This document shows, one piece after another, positions 1-9,374 of a stretch of 64,000 bases of DNA. The DNA comes from UBA1431 sp002329665 (GTDB lineage Bacteria; Bacillota; Clostridia; Christensenellales; UBA1431): the NCBI GenBank assembly GCA_040772545.1, contig JAXGXY010000002.1:186001-250000 (forward strand), read 5' to 3'. How positions within the stretch are numbered: the first letter of the stretch is position 1; each line of letters starts with the position of its first letter. The notes beneath the pieces were generated by a model. The model did no database searches and was not told where the DNA came from. It saw only the letters and a list, made by a program, of their open reading frames with translations. The position numbers were made by a program, and so were the translations under genes.

Positions 1-495
1 AACAGGCTCACCGGAGTGAAGTACTATGACCTCGACAATTCTGTCGTGCTGGAAGAGTATGCGCTTACCTACGGTGAAAACAAAGATGCGAACCGGATCA
101 CGGGGGAAACGGTCACGATGCGGTACGGCGAGACGCCGGTGACCGTGGAGAAAGAATACACCTACGATGACCTCGGCAGGCTCACGCAGGACATCATCGG
201 CGGGGTCACGACAACTATACGTACGATGCCGCGGGCAACAGGCAGACGATGGCCCGGGGCGGTGTGACCTATACATACGTATACGACTACGAGCAAAGCG
301 CCAACGGGACAGACCAACTGCTCGAGGTAAAGAACGGCGATACGACTGTGGCCGCGTACGAATACGACCTTTCGGGGAACGAGACCGGCAAGGAAGCGGG
401 GGGCGTGACCAACATCTTGGGCGACGAAGACAACGTCGTGAAGGGCTAAGACTACGAGGCCTACGGCAAGACGGCGGGCGGGCTTTTTTAAGCCC
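1..495 (+). pseudogene. Rhs/YD-repeat protein remnant
   Basis: The reading frame carries YD-repeat text such as EYTYDDLGRLTQDI and, in a second frame, YDLSGNETG, as in the large Rhs gene at the other end of the window. The frame shifts near position 205-215, between GGVTTT and the following YDAAGN. Then a TAA at 448-450 stands where Tyr is expected in a KG-Y-DYEAYGKT context. The gene starts outside the window and cannot make an intact product. It is a decayed relative or fragment of the contact-toxin locus at 50-64 kb, so Rhs material lies on both sides of the defence islands. Confidence 0.75.
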
Positions 496-633
496 TGCAG
501 TCCGAGTTGGCTTTCTAGGAATCTGCATGGGGCGCTTATACAGAAAGGGGAGCCGGTTTGTTTGTCGGTGCCGTGGCTTCCGGCCAACGAAATCATTCCT
601 TTCGCGGTTTGTATGACGCCTGTCTAGCGTTGA

Positions 634-774
634 ATCTTCAGCAATGCGTCGGCGATTTCAGCGCAGGAGAAGAAAGCATTTAAGAAAATAAGAACACTAT
701 GGGCCCAAACAGTTGGTTTCAAAGCAGCACATCCAGCTTTCATAGCATATGCAAAGAAAGCAGTAAAAACTTAA
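634..774 (+). other. possible C-terminal toxin-tip remnant
   Basis: After the Rhs remnant an open frame without its own start runs to a TAA and ends in a Lys/Ala-rich tail (TVGFKAAHPAFIAYAKKAV). A strong ribosome binding site follows directly. The position is that of an Rhs variable tip just upstream of an immunity gene. No domain is recognised and the link to the upstream remnant is frame-broken, so this is only a plausible decayed tip. The stretch between 495 and 634 shows no other feature I can support. Confidence 0.25.
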
Positions 775-787
775 GGGAGGTAGACAA

Positions 788-928
788 ATGACGAACGAAC
801 AATTACCGGCTGGTCCTAATGTATGCCCTCGAGACCATCACGTCAATGTCTCTGAGGTCATTCTGCTCAGATTTGTGCCTCATTTAAGCTATAAGGCGCA
901 TCCGGGTTTCACCACTTTTTGCCTATGA
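788..928 (+). CDS. short ORF, possible truncated immunity gene
   Basis: A 46-codon ORF starting MTNEQLPAGP has a good GGGAGG site seven bases upstream of the ATG. It sits right after the possible toxin-tip remnant, where an immunity gene would lie. It ends just before the integrase remnant, so it may be the 5' part of a gene cut by rearrangement. I do not recognise the product. Support is the ribosome binding site and position only. Confidence 0.25.
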   Translation: MTNEQLPAGPNVCPRDHHVNVSEVILLRFVPHLSYKAHPGFTTFCL

Positions 929-934
929 TACGGG

Positions 935-1147
935 CGGTTCCTGAAGGAAAAGGGATTGGACAACATTACCTTCCACCAGTTCCGGCACACGTTCGCGACG
1001 ATGATGCTGGAGCGAGGGGTGAACCCAAGAGTTGTACAGGAGTTCCTCGGGCACAAGGACGTCTCGACCACGCTGGGAATATACACTGGTGGCGTGATGA
1101 AGGCTGCGGCGGATGAGGCTGATGAGGCGTTGAGGGGGATGGGGTAA
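935..1147 (+). pseudogene. tyrosine recombinase/integrase C-terminal remnant
   Basis: The frame encodes only the last ~70 residues of a phage-type tyrosine recombinase. It keeps the H-x-x-R box (HQFRHTFATMML), the conserved LGHKDVSTTL motif and a Tyr seven residues after STT at the position of the catalytic nucleophile (LGIYTGGV). The N-terminal arm-binding domain, the first catalytic Arg and any start codon with a ribosome binding site are missing. It is a scar of a former integrative element next to the Rhs remnant. It cannot be active alone. Confidence 0.75.
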
Positions 1148-1519
1148 TCACCTCCCCCTTAGTTGAAAAGGGTATAATTTAAACAAGGTGTCGCCTCCTT
1201 CTTCAGGTAAGAGATGGAGATTCAAATGGTCTTAGATTAAATTATCCTCAAATTTATTATATTCTAGGCGGCGATTCTCCTTTGAGACACTTAAACTGTA
1301 GCAAAAGGGAATGGAAGGCAGGGTATCTGATGTGTGCTCTGTGGGTAATATTATTAAAAGGCCAGGCGCGGATTATTATCAAGCAATCGAAAAAATGCGT
1401 CCTTTTTACTTTTAAGACGTCTTTCTAAATAAAGCCATTATTTTCGGAGAGCATCAGATTTAGGCGCAAAGCATGACTATGTTGCATACAACTTGAACGC
1501 AAAAAAAGGGGGCATTAAT
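1148..1519. other. intergenic region without a recognised gene
   Basis: About 370 bp with stops in all frames, lying between the integrase scar and the DUF2703 gene. No convincing ORF, tRNA or terminator was found. It presumably holds the promoter of the DUF2703 gene, but no clear -35/-10 pair stands out. Confidence 0.4.
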
Positions 1520-1966
1520 TTGAAAACTTTAAAAATCGAATGGAGACATCTGGACGTGCAAGGCGAGACCTGTGATCGCTGCTATGATAAGGGCGAGAAC
1601 CTTGCCAATGAAGTGAAAAGATTAAAACGTGTTTTGGAGCCACAAGGTATAGCGATAGAGTTAACGGAGACAAAGCTGGATGACAGCCAGATCCCGCAAT
1701 CGAATTCCGTAATTTTTAATGGTGTTCCTATTGAAAATATCTTGGATATCGAAATATCCGAAAACTATTGTGATTCCTGTACGGCTTTATTGGGGAAAGA
1801 AACATATTGTCGTGCTGTCAAGTTTGAGGGTGTAGAGTTTGAAGATATCCCTGCTAAAGCAATTCGCCAAGCAGCATATAAAGCATTGGGCATGGAAGAA
1901 TCTAAGCAAGAAAAATCGAACAGAAGTGATTGTTGCTGCGGTGGCAATAGTAACTGTTGTAGTTAA
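1520..1966 (+). CDS. DUF2703 family Cys-rich protein
   Basis: This 148-residue protein probably starts at TTG 1520, which has a GGGGG ribosome binding site eight bases upstream; a longer frame from 1493 has none. It shows paired thiol motifs: CDRC near the N terminus (GETCDRCYDKG), CDSC in the middle (ENYCDSCTALLG) and a Cys-rich tail (SDCCCGGNSNCCS). This layout matches the DUF2703 family, whose members often lie in arsenic or heavy-metal resistance clusters. A metal- or metalloid-binding or thiol-redox role is inferred from that. No ars genes are visible here, so it is an orphan next to mobile-element debris. Family call fairly sure, function unknown. Confidence 0.7.
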   Translation: MKTLKIEWRHLDVQGETCDRCYDKGENLANEVKRLKRVLEPQGIAIELTETKLDDSQIPQSNSVIFNGVPIENILDIEISENYCDSCTALLGKETYCRAVKFEGVEFEDIPAKAIRQAAYKALGMEESKQEKSNRSDCCCGGNSNCCS

Positions 1967-2085
1967 AAGTGTTAAAAATGAATTTAAATGAATGAAGGAG
2001 TAGGCGGTTAAGTTGGTAGTGTCAAATCAAGTTTGCAAAATCAGGGTCTGTAAATAGTTTTGTGCTTCTGCCCGCCCGGCACGGA

Positions 2086-2779
2086 TCAAGCCAGTGAGGA
2101 TTTGACTTTATCCGGGAAAAAAACGGAGAGCTGCAAAAGTATCTGCCCCCAGTTTTGCACCCTACCCGTCCATCTTCTTAGCACGTCCATCGTGGCTAAA
2201 TAAAGCATTTTCTGCAGGGATTCGTCGTTTGGGAAAATGCTTTTTCCTTTGGTCACCTTCCGTAGCTGGCGGTGGTAGCTTTCGATCATATTGGTGGTAT
2301 AGATAATCTTGCGAATCTCGGGAGGGTATTTGAAGAAGGTAGAAAGCTCTGACCAGTTGGCCCGCCATGAGTTAACGATCAAGGGATACTTGCCGCCCCA
2401 TGCCGCTTCAAAGCTGTCTAGCGCCTCCAGCGCCGAGGATTCGGCCGCAGCTGTGTACACGGGCCTGAGGTCGGCCAGCACCTTCTTTACATCCTTGTAG
2501 GACACGTACCGCACGGAATTACGGATCTGATGGACAACGCATTTCTGTATCTCAGCTTCAGGAAAGCAGGCGGCGATGGCTTCACTGAACCCTTTAAGGT
2601 TGTCGACACAGCAGATCAGGATATCCTGAACGCCCCGATTGCGTAGTTCGTTGAGAACCACCAGCCAGAACTTCGAGGTTTCATGCTCGCCGATCCACAT
2701 CCCCAGCACGTCCTTACGGCCGTCCAGGTCAATACCGATTACCATGTAAGCGGCCTTATTGACGATCGCACCCTCCTGC
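2086..2779 (-). pseudogene. IS256-family transposase (type 1), C-terminal fragment
   Basis: Reading inward from the junction near 2780, the protein has GIDLDGRKDVLGMWIG, then CVDNLKGFSEAIAACFP, KCVVHQIRNS and the C-terminal TTNMIESYHRQLRKVTKG. These are the second half of a mutator/IS256 transposase, including the second catalytic Asp region (CVDN) and the Glu of NMIES. The N-terminal DNA-binding part and first catalytic region are replaced at the junction with the type 2 copy; the apparent first ~20 residues of the open frame are antisense of that copy. Inactive. Confidence 0.85.
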
Positions 2780-3720
2780 CGTTCTTTGTAAGTGACCGAA
2801 AACGAAGCGAAGCAGCCATCCAGGTGGTACAAGAGGCTTTCATAAACGGCGTTTCTACCCGCAAAATACAGCGTCTGGCAAAGAGCCTGGGTATTGAAAA
2901 TCTGTCGCGTTCCCAGGTAAGCAACATGGCAAAAGAGATGGATGAGCAGGTGGAGGCGTTCCGCAACCGATCACTTCTTGAAGACAACCGTTACCCCGTG
3001 CTTTGGGTGGATGCTCTGTATGAAAAGGTACGTTACGACGGGCGTGTTGTCAGCATGGCGATCCTGCTTGTCTGCGGAGTCAATGAAGCCGGGGCAAGGG
3101 AGGTGCTGGCCGTCGAGCCTATGCTGGAAGAATCCCGTGCAAGCTATGCCCAGCTCTTTGAAAGGCTGAAGGGCCGAGGGCTTACCGCCCCGTCCCTGGT
3201 CATTTCGGACGCCCATGCCGGATTGGTCGCCGCCATACGCGAAAGCTTCCCTGGCGCTTGCTGGCAGCGTTGCAAGGTGCATTTTATGCGCAACATTTTG
3301 GTTCATGTTCCGCATAGGGACAAGCAGGATTTTGCAGGGAAGCTCAAACAGATATGGCTTGCTCCGGACATGGAGACCGCCCGCAGAAGGGCTGCCGCGC
3401 TGGTCGAAGAATATGAGAAACGGTTTCCGCAGGCCATTCGAATACTGGAAGACGGGCTGAAGACTCCCTCGCGTTCTTTTGTTTTCCGGCTTTGATTTTC
3501 GCAAAACTTCCAGTTCCAATATGCTGGAAAGACTCAATAAAGAAATCAGGCGGCGTACCAGAGTGGTCGGTATCTTCCCGAACCCTGCATCCTACCTGCG
3601 GCTGGTCGCCACGTACCTCATGGAATATTCAGAAGACTGGTCGTCCGCAAGGGCATATTTGAGCGCACAGTCCATTCAGGACGCCTTTTATCTGCCGCTT
3701 GATTTATTCTTATCGGAGTG
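2780..3720 (+). pseudogene. IS256-family transposase (type 2), truncated and frameshifted
   Basis: This matches the intact transposase at 15644-16831 almost residue for residue from VSDRKRSEAA onward, but lacks the first ~80 residues. Compared with that copy it lost one codon near the start (EAAIQVV against EAALIQVV) and gained one Leu codon near 2970. It has two single-base deletions near 3461 and 3495. The reading therefore breaks into two frames, the second carrying NMLERLNKEIRRRT with the catalytic Glu. A dead copy of the same IS. Confidence 0.85.
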
Positions 3721-3750
3721 ATTTTGCAAACTTGATTTGACACTACCGCG

Positions 3751-3957
3751 ATGGCTTCACTAAACCCTTTAAGGTTGTCGACACAGCAGATCAGGATATC
3801 CTGAACGCCCCGATTGCGTAGTTCGTTGAGAACTACCAGCCAGAACTTCGAGGTTTCATGCTCGCCGATCCACATCCCCAGCACGTCCTTACGGCCGTCC
3901 AGGTCAATACCGATTACCATGTAAGCGGCCTTATTGACGATCGCACCCTCCTGCCGA
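3751..3957 (-). pseudogene. second copy of the type 1 IS256 transposase fragment
   Basis: About 206 bp repeat positions 2574-2779 with only two visible base differences, encoding GAIVNKAAYMVIGIDLDG through DNLKGFSEAIA. Both copies stop at the same base, CTCCTGCCG. In the first copy the sequence passes there into the type 2 transposase, in this one into the AddB-like gene. The fragment forms the 3' boundary of the truncated nuclease gene and supplies that gene's artificial stop at 3931. Confidence 0.8.
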
Positions 3958-6039
3958 CGCCATGGAACTGATTAGGCTGTCGAACAGATATCCTGCCTTT
4001 TCATATGCGTTGTTTGCTTCCAAGTGGTTAGTTTTGGAATACAGCTCCTCAATTATCCGATGGCAGAAGGTGCCTATCATTTGATTTCCGGTAGGGATCG
4101 ACTGACTTTCCGCTGGTTGGAGCCCTGCGTGGTATTCAAGTGTCCATTTGAACGGACAACCGATTAATGTGCTCATTTGCGTATAAGACAGTCTCTCTGC
4201 TGCCTTGATTACCGAATTCGGAACAGTATAACTGGCTGTCACCGGAGATGTCTCAGCTTTTTTTACACTCTGCAGCGTCGATTTTCGCCCGGCAAACTGC
4301 CAGTCCCCTATATGGCTGAAGTCACTGCATTCGCTGTAAATATATCTCTTAACAGCATCATTGGGAAACCCATACAAAATTCTCGATGCCGCGCTCCAAA
4401 TAGTATCCCAATATGGATGATGCTCGGATTCTTCACCATCGATCTGCGAGATGTATATGGCTATAAAACGTTTGTCTGCATTCATTAGGCCCTTCTGCCA
4501 ATCGTAGGCTTCTCGGCTTCGGAAGCTCCTCGTTTCTTCGAGAAAAATGCCGCATGTTGCCAGAGCTGACCGTTCCTGAGGACTCCAGTAAGTTGGAGAT
4601 GAAGTAGCAGGCGTATTGAAGCCCCACCAAATGATTTCGCCTCTTACATCCGTGATTTGCCCCGGGTGATCGACTACGTGCCAAGGGCCAGCTTCTTCGT
4701 TAATATCATCCAAGGTATTTCCAGGTCCTATTATCGTATCCAGCATTCGCTCGAGCGTGATGCGGGGGATACAGCCTTTCCCAAGCGACAGTTTCTGAAT
4801 TTCCCGTGCTTGATTAATCACTTCTGTCAATATAGGCATGTCACCGACCTGCCATGCAAGCCGATCGATCAGTACCTGGCAGCGTTCCCTCAGTTTTGCT
4901 TCCGGTATACCCTCAACAGAATCAAAGCGATCATTTACCAAAAGCGACTGGATTGACCTAATCAATGCCTCAGCCTTTTCTTCTGATTCAGGATCATCTT
5001 TTTCTGCAAGGAAGTCTTTATACTTTTCAGATACTTTGCTTAGAGCATGATTCCATGCTCTGCCACCGATGCTCGGTTCTTCGGCAACGGCTTTCAGTAT
5101 TATTTTGCATACCCATTTGGGGAACACGGATAAGGTCAGCGAGAGCAATTCGACAACTAGGCGGATATCAACAGGCCGCCAGGCATTAGCCAGCGTCAGG
5201 GGAAGTAATTGCTGTATTTCACGCCAACGTGAAGGGGCTGTCCGGCCTAGGCGGGGAAGCCCGTGTCGTTTGAGAGCCTGGTCCAAAACGCTGGTATCCA
5301 TACCGCATATTATGGCCACTTGATCATTGGCTTCGTTTTTAGATGCCAACCACAGTGCCAGATGCTCAGCCGCCTCCCATTCGTTGTCAGTCTTTAGCAG
5401 AATAAGCGTATCATCATCCGGAGACAATGTACCCTGCACGTCGATACCACCAATCACTGCTTGGATTCGTGACAAATTGCCGCCTTGCGGTCTCCTGTCA
5501 GGCATTGACAGGCAGGTTATATTCGTTCCCTGGCTTTGAAGCAGTTCAAACACGTGTCGCCAAGCTGGCGCTAGCATGGATGAAGGCTCTGCCAGAATGA
5601 TCGATTCGATATGAGCTGGAATACCACACTTGAGACATGCGGTTACTCTACGCAACTGGTCGGACCGACCGCCTGATAAGGGAACGTCTGCGCATTCCAA
5701 TTCGGCTAAAGCATCTAGGCGAAGTGAACCGGAAGGAATAGCTTGTCCGTCCCAACCGGCTTCCACCAGTTCATCTCGCCATTCCAGCAGCTGCCTTGCA
5801 GTCGACCATGGGTCGATCGCGAAAGATTCGTGAAACCATATAGACTCCCGGTCGATCAGTTGGAGCCGTTTCATATATTCATCTATTCTATATACTGGAT
5901 GTACCGATTGCATACCGATTCCAAGTCGTGTTTCCAGAATGCTGAGCAATCCCATTGGTCCAGTCCTAACTTCACCAATTGATGCATTTTCATTGCTCCA
6001 GATGGTGCCATCAAGCTGCATCCCAAACACAATCCTCAT
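3931..6039 (-). pseudogene. AddB-like PD-(D/E)XK nuclease/inactive helicase, C-terminally truncated
   Basis: About 700 codons read from ATG 6039, eight bases after a GAAGG site; an in-frame GTG at 6048 lies directly against that site. The layout resembles AddB-type proteins: a long helicase-like region without a recognisable Walker A motif, then the start of a RecB-like nuclease fold with the G-x-x-x-H box (GTFCHRIIEEL, near residue 652). The catalytic Asp/Glu/Lys motifs should follow, but the gene runs into the IS256 fragment at about 3957 and ends on an IS-derived stop. Nuclease activity should be lost. It is the last gene of island B, 33 bp after the vWA gene. An AddA-like partner is not seen directly beside it, though two UvrD-type sequences lie further right. 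Confidence 0.7.
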
Positions 6040-6072
6040 ATAGTTCACCTTCTTTTCGCTTTGTGCCTAATA

Positions 6073-6726
6073 CTATTTTCTTCCAATTCGCTGCTTATAG
6101 TCTTTTTGTATCTCGTCATTCCAACCCTCTGGCATGGCGGCGCATTCTCGGAAGGTGGCGACAGCCTCGCTCATTACACGAAAGTTGAGTTCCACGCCCT
6201 CGCTGTCAGCGTGATAATTCTTAGCGCGGTCGGGCGTAATGCCGAAGCGCGAAGCTGTCTGCACAGCGTCGATATTCGCGCCAAGGAAGATAAACTCCCA
6301 ACCGTATTTTTCCTTCTGCCGCTCAATCTGCGCCTTGACTTTGTCCGAGCTGTACTCGCGGCTGCTGTTTTCCTCGCCGTCGGTGATGATGACGAACATA
6401 ACCTTTTCAGCGCGGTAATCGTCGGCGGTGTGCCGCTGGGCGTTGCCGATTTTGTGTATCGTCTTGCCTATTGCATCAAGGAGCGCGGTTGATCCGCCGA
6501 CTTGGTACTCCTTTTCGGTGATCGGGCTGACCGCCTTGATATCTATACGGTCGTGGAGCAGCTCGTAGTTGTTATCAAAAAGCACCGTTGTGATATGGCA
6601 TTCGCCATCGACCGCCTGCTGCTTTTTAAGCATAGTATTGTAGCCGCCTATAGTATCGGTTTCTAACCCACCCATCGAGCCGCTCTTGTCGAGTATAAAT
6701 ACCAGTTCCGTTAATCCTTTTTTCAT
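6073..6726 (-). CDS. vWA domain protein
   Basis: This 217-residue protein is one von Willebrand factor A domain. It has a complete MIDAS metal site: DKSGS near residue 13, the Thr of GGSTALLDAIG near residue 75, and the Asp of ITDGEEN near residue 112. The best start is ATG 6726 with AGGAGG eight bases upstream; ATG 6732 is too close to that site. No signal peptide or membrane segment is visible, so it is cytoplasmic. Such stand-alone vWA proteins are protein-interaction modules and occur with macro-domain genes in clostridia, as here. Its partner is unknown. Confidence 0.85.
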   Translation of the reverse strand: MKKGLTELVFILDKSGSMGGLETDTIGGYNTMLKKQQAVDGECHITTVLFDNNYELLHDRIDIKAVSPITEKEYQVGGSTALLDAIGKTIHKIGNAQRHTADDYRAEKVMFVIITDGEENSSREYSSDKVKAQIERQKEKYGWEFIFLGANIDAVQTASRFGITPDRAKNYHADSEGVELNFRVMSEAVATFRECAAMPEGWNDEIQKDYKQRIGRK

Positions 6727-6806
6727 TGCCATGTCCTCCTCAAGTTTTATTATGACTTAAGGATAACAATTTCGACAGGGCAGCTGGTCGCTTTAGAAGC
6801 GACAAA

Positions 6807-7529
6807 TCAACGGGATAAATCGAGTTTTGCGAAGTGGTTTCCCCATGGGCTTTGTAGCATATTATCCAAGCATTCCATGATCCTTACCGCGTGACTCGGT
6901 TGCAATGTGAAGATATAGTCCCGAACTGTACCGCGCTTAAATGTCACGCCTGCTATAACGGCATCTTTTAGGATTGACGTCTCATGCATCCAAGCAAAAC
7001 GCTGCAAATAGACAGATTCTTGCTCTCGGCAGCGGTGATTATAGATGATTACACTTTTACCTGCGGCAAAATAATCGCTAATCTCGCTTGAGATCACATA
7101 TTTATTGCTTTTTGCGGAGCCAGTGGATACGCTTTTTACCAGCAAACCATTATCAGGGTCGAGGAATATGATGTCCGCGCTAGTTAGCACCTCTAATGCT
7201 TTATTATGCCAATCCCTTCGGGAGAAAGTCCGCGAGGGTGAATAAAGCACTTCATGATAATAAATGGCATTTGGAACAAGATCCAAAGTTTCCAAAGCGG
7301 AAACGTTGCGTTGACCGTTGACTATTTCTTTTAGTGAGTCTCTCAACGCGTCATCGCATCCATTATATCGCGTGTCTGTTATGTACCCGATATGTTTACC
7401 GTCGGCATTATGGCTCTCATCGGGAGCAAGATACCAATTTACGCCAAAGTTAAGTTGTGAGCTTGTGAGCTGCCTTAGCAGACCAAGTTTTCCAAAGTCC
7501 CCAACGTCTCCAGCATATCTATTTTGCAT
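6807..7529 (-). CDS. uncharacterised 240-aa protein with a FLDPDNG motif
   Basis: The product starts MQNRYAGDVGDFGKLGLLRQL from ATG 7529, with GGAGG six bases upstream. The upstream macro-domain gene stops at 7532, so the two are coupled. It has an N-terminal Y-x-G-D-x-x-D-x-x-K motif and a central hydrophobic strand ending in DPDNG (ADIIFLDPDNGL), followed by a YNHR segment (VIIYNHRCREQ). The combination is reminiscent of Rossmann-like nucleic-acid methyltransferases such as RlmJ-type enzymes, but no clear SAM-binding glycine motif is visible. I do not assign a function. Its place between macro and vWA genes suggests a shared module. Confidence 0.65.
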   Translation of the reverse strand: MQNRYAGDVGDFGKLGLLRQLTSSQLNFGVNWYLAPDESHNADGKHIGYITDTRYNGCDDALRDSLKEIVNGQRNVSALETLDLVPNAIYYHEVLYSPSRTFSRRDWHNKALEVLTSADIIFLDPDNGLLVKSVSTGSAKSNKYVISSEISDYFAAGKSVIIYNHRCREQESVYLQRFAWMHETSILKDAVIAGVTFKRGTVRDYIFTLQPSHAVRIMECLDNMLQSPWGNHFAKLDLSR

Positions 7530-7531
7530 TC

Positions 7532-8563
7532 TCACCCTCCCAACAACGGCTGGTCGTATTTAAACAACACTTCGTTAATCTCAAAAATATCGTAATTGCC
7601 GTTGACGATGAAGTACTCGACAATCACGTCAAATTTCTGGCTGTGTGACAGTTCATAGCCAGCCCGTTCCAGAAGGTCGTCCGTTTCATCGAGCGACAAC
7701 TCCAAGGCAACGGCGAGGGCTACGGCGGTGCGTTTGCTTGGCATGTAGCCTTTGCCGGTTCTGATTTTTGAGAATAGCTTTCGGTCAAGGTTGGCGCGTT
7801 TGTAAACTTCCACATCCGTCTTTTCCTTGGCATCAATCAGCCGCAGGAGCGTCGCGGAGAACGGCTCGTCCAGTTTGCCGACCAAATCATCAAGTGGAAC
7901 AGGCGGATTAACAGACGGAGCGAGCATATCTTCGAAAAGAGGCACGTTGTATTTACTAACATCCTCATCAGCTTCGTAAATGGCTTCCCGCTCTACATCA
8001 AGCAGTTTTCGCCGCTTTATTTGGTGCGTTTCAACATAATGCTCATCAATGTAGCTTTCGACTGCTCCGAGTAGTTCGCGGCTGATGGTGAATGCTGACT
8101 TGTCAAATACCACAAGTGTCACATCAAGATCGTTATCTTTTAGGAAATCTTGAATTGCCGAGGTAGCCACTTGAAGCGCCTCGTCTTTTGGATAGCCATA
8201 GATACCACTTGAAATCAAAGGAAATGCTATGCTTTCACACTTATTTTCTGCCGCTCTTTTCATCGAGTTCGTGTAGGCTGCGCGGAGGTGTTGCTCGTTC
8301 TGCTCCTTGTTCCAATGTTTATAGACGGGGCCTGCTGCGTGGATAATGAACTTAGCGGGCAGACCGAATCCCAGCGTGATGATAGCCTCACCCGTCTTAA
8401 TCGGGGCGAGTTTATCACAGGCGGCTTGGAGTTCAAGTACTCCCGCAGCTTTGAATATTGCTCCACAAACACCGCCGCCCATTTGCAGATCGGTGTTGGC
8501 GGCGTTGACAATGGCATCAACTTTCATTTTTGTAATGTCCTGACGGACAATGGTAAATGGCAT
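7532..8563 (-). CDS. macro-domain (ADP-ribose-binding/deacetylase-like) protein with C-terminal HTH
   Basis: Start chosen at ATG 8563 with AGGAGG five bases upstream; the open frame extends further without support. Residues 1-170 are a macro domain: VDAIVNAANTDLQMGGGV carries the catalytic-type Asn and the glycine loop, and IAFPLISSGIYGYP is the second ADP-ribose loop. Enzymes of this type hydrolyse O-acetyl-ADP-ribose or remove ADP-ribose from targets. Residues about 240-300 look like a Cro/CI-type helix-turn-helix (YKRANLDRKLFSKIRTGKG), followed by a conserved tail ending KYDQPLLGG. A remnant of a paralogous tail occurs at 15344-15403. In this setting it may counter or sense ADP-ribosylation. 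Confidence 0.85.
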   Translation of the reverse strand: MPFTIVRQDITKMKVDAIVNAANTDLQMGGGVCGAIFKAAGVLELQAACDKLAPIKTGEAIITLGFGLPAKFIIHAAGPVYKHWNKEQNEQHLRAAYTNSMKRAAENKCESIAFPLISSGIYGYPKDEALQVATSAIQDFLKDNDLDVTLVVFDKSAFTISRELLGAVESYIDEHYVETHQIKRRKLLDVEREAIYEADEDVSKYNVPLFEDMLAPSVNPPVPLDDLVGKLDEPFSATLLRLIDAKEKTDVEVYKRANLDRKLFSKIRTGKGYMPSKRTAVALAVALELSLDETDDLLERAGYELSHSQKFDVIVEYFIVNGNYDIFEINEVLFKYDQPLLGG

Positions 8564-8712
8564 ATCTTCCTCCTCGTCGCGATGAATTACCATATATGAA
8601 GCATTCGGTAGCTTTTGTTCTTGATTAACGAGCATGCCAAAGGAATCGCCATTATTTTCAAAATATCATCAAACAGATTTTTATGTCTTCTTGAATCACC
8701 ACTTTTGGCCTG

Positions 8713-9372
8713 CTACTTTTCCGGGTATTTATACAACCAGTTCTCCTCGTTATAGCTATTGATATTATCCGTAAGGCGTTGTAGATAAGGCACCGCCTTT
8801 TCCTCCTGTGCGTACCACAGCATAGACTGCCCGAAGCCAAATGCCCTTGTATACTTCTTTGAGGGTACGCTCCATATGTGCCGGTGCCGAGTGCCTTGGG
8901 GGAGAAGGACGCAATTAGACGAGAGAGCAAGTATATTGTAAAATCGCTTTTCGCTATTATCATCCTTAAATGATTGGTACTTACGAAAAACCGTGGCGTT
9001 TTTATACCAGCCTACCACCGATGTTTCATTCAGGTCTGAAGTGGCACACCAAATAACGGTAACGCCAGTCACGCACAGCTCTTTATTGAATGAATCCCCA
9101 AATCCAAGAATCTTTTCGACATGAAGCTGATTGCTTTTGCTGATGCTTGTGCTTTTAGTTTCCACAAAGCCAAGGCAGTATTCACCCTCCGCAATCATGC
9201 CGGAATCGTCTATCCAGTTAGCAGGAATATCCCGCACAAGGAAGTTGTATTCTTCATGTCCATAGCCGTTTTCCTTTACGAAGCTGCCTCCGTTATAGGG
9301 AACATCACTCCGACATGCGCCTTTGTAATACTTCATACTGGAGATTTTGCAGAAAACAAGACTTTCCACCAT
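8713..9372 (-). CDS. uncharacterised protein of an HNH-associated type (219 aa)
   Basis: The start is ATG 9372 (MVESLVFCKISSMKYYKG) with a GAAGGG site seven bases upstream. An alternative ATG at 9378 overlaps the helicase stop codon (ATGA). The motifs F-C-K-I-x-x-M-x-Y-Y-x-G, NGYGHEEYNF and VVGWYKNATVFR, and a late GFGQSMLWY, resemble a conserved domain I recall from the N termini of putative HNH restriction enzymes. No HNH motif is present here, so catalysis is doubtful. A nucleic-acid or base-recognition role alongside the helicase would fit but is inference. Confidence 0.65.
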   Translation of the reverse strand: MVESLVFCKISSMKYYKGACRSDVPYNGGSFVKENGYGHEEYNFLVRDIPANWIDDSGMIAEGEYCLGFVETKSTSISKSNQLHVEKILGFGDSFNKELCVTGVTVIWCATSDLNETSVVGWYKNATVFRKYQSFKDDNSEKRFYNILALSSNCVLLPQGTRHRHIWSVPSKKYTRAFGFGQSMLWYAQEEKAVPYLQRLTDNINSYNEENWLYKYPEK

Positions 9373-9374
9373 GT

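Larger units (their letters stand above)
2015..3747. mobile_element. composite IS256-family relic bounded by inverted 29-bp ends
   Basis: A 29-bp sequence starting GGTAGTGTCAAATC at 2015-2043 recurs inverted and identical at 3719-3747. Between them lie the C-terminal half of one IS256-type transposase on the minus strand (2086-2779) and, head to head with it, most of a different IS256-type transposase on the plus strand (about 2780-3715). The same 29-bp end borders the intact copy at 15599. Neither transposase is complete. The unit looks like one IS invading another, followed by decay. Confidence 0.7.

Noticed and set aside
2683..2832. Head-to-head open frames suggesting two complete overlapping genes
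   Set aside because: Each frame reads into the antisense of the other transposase fragment; comparison with the intact IS shows both are truncated at about 2780.
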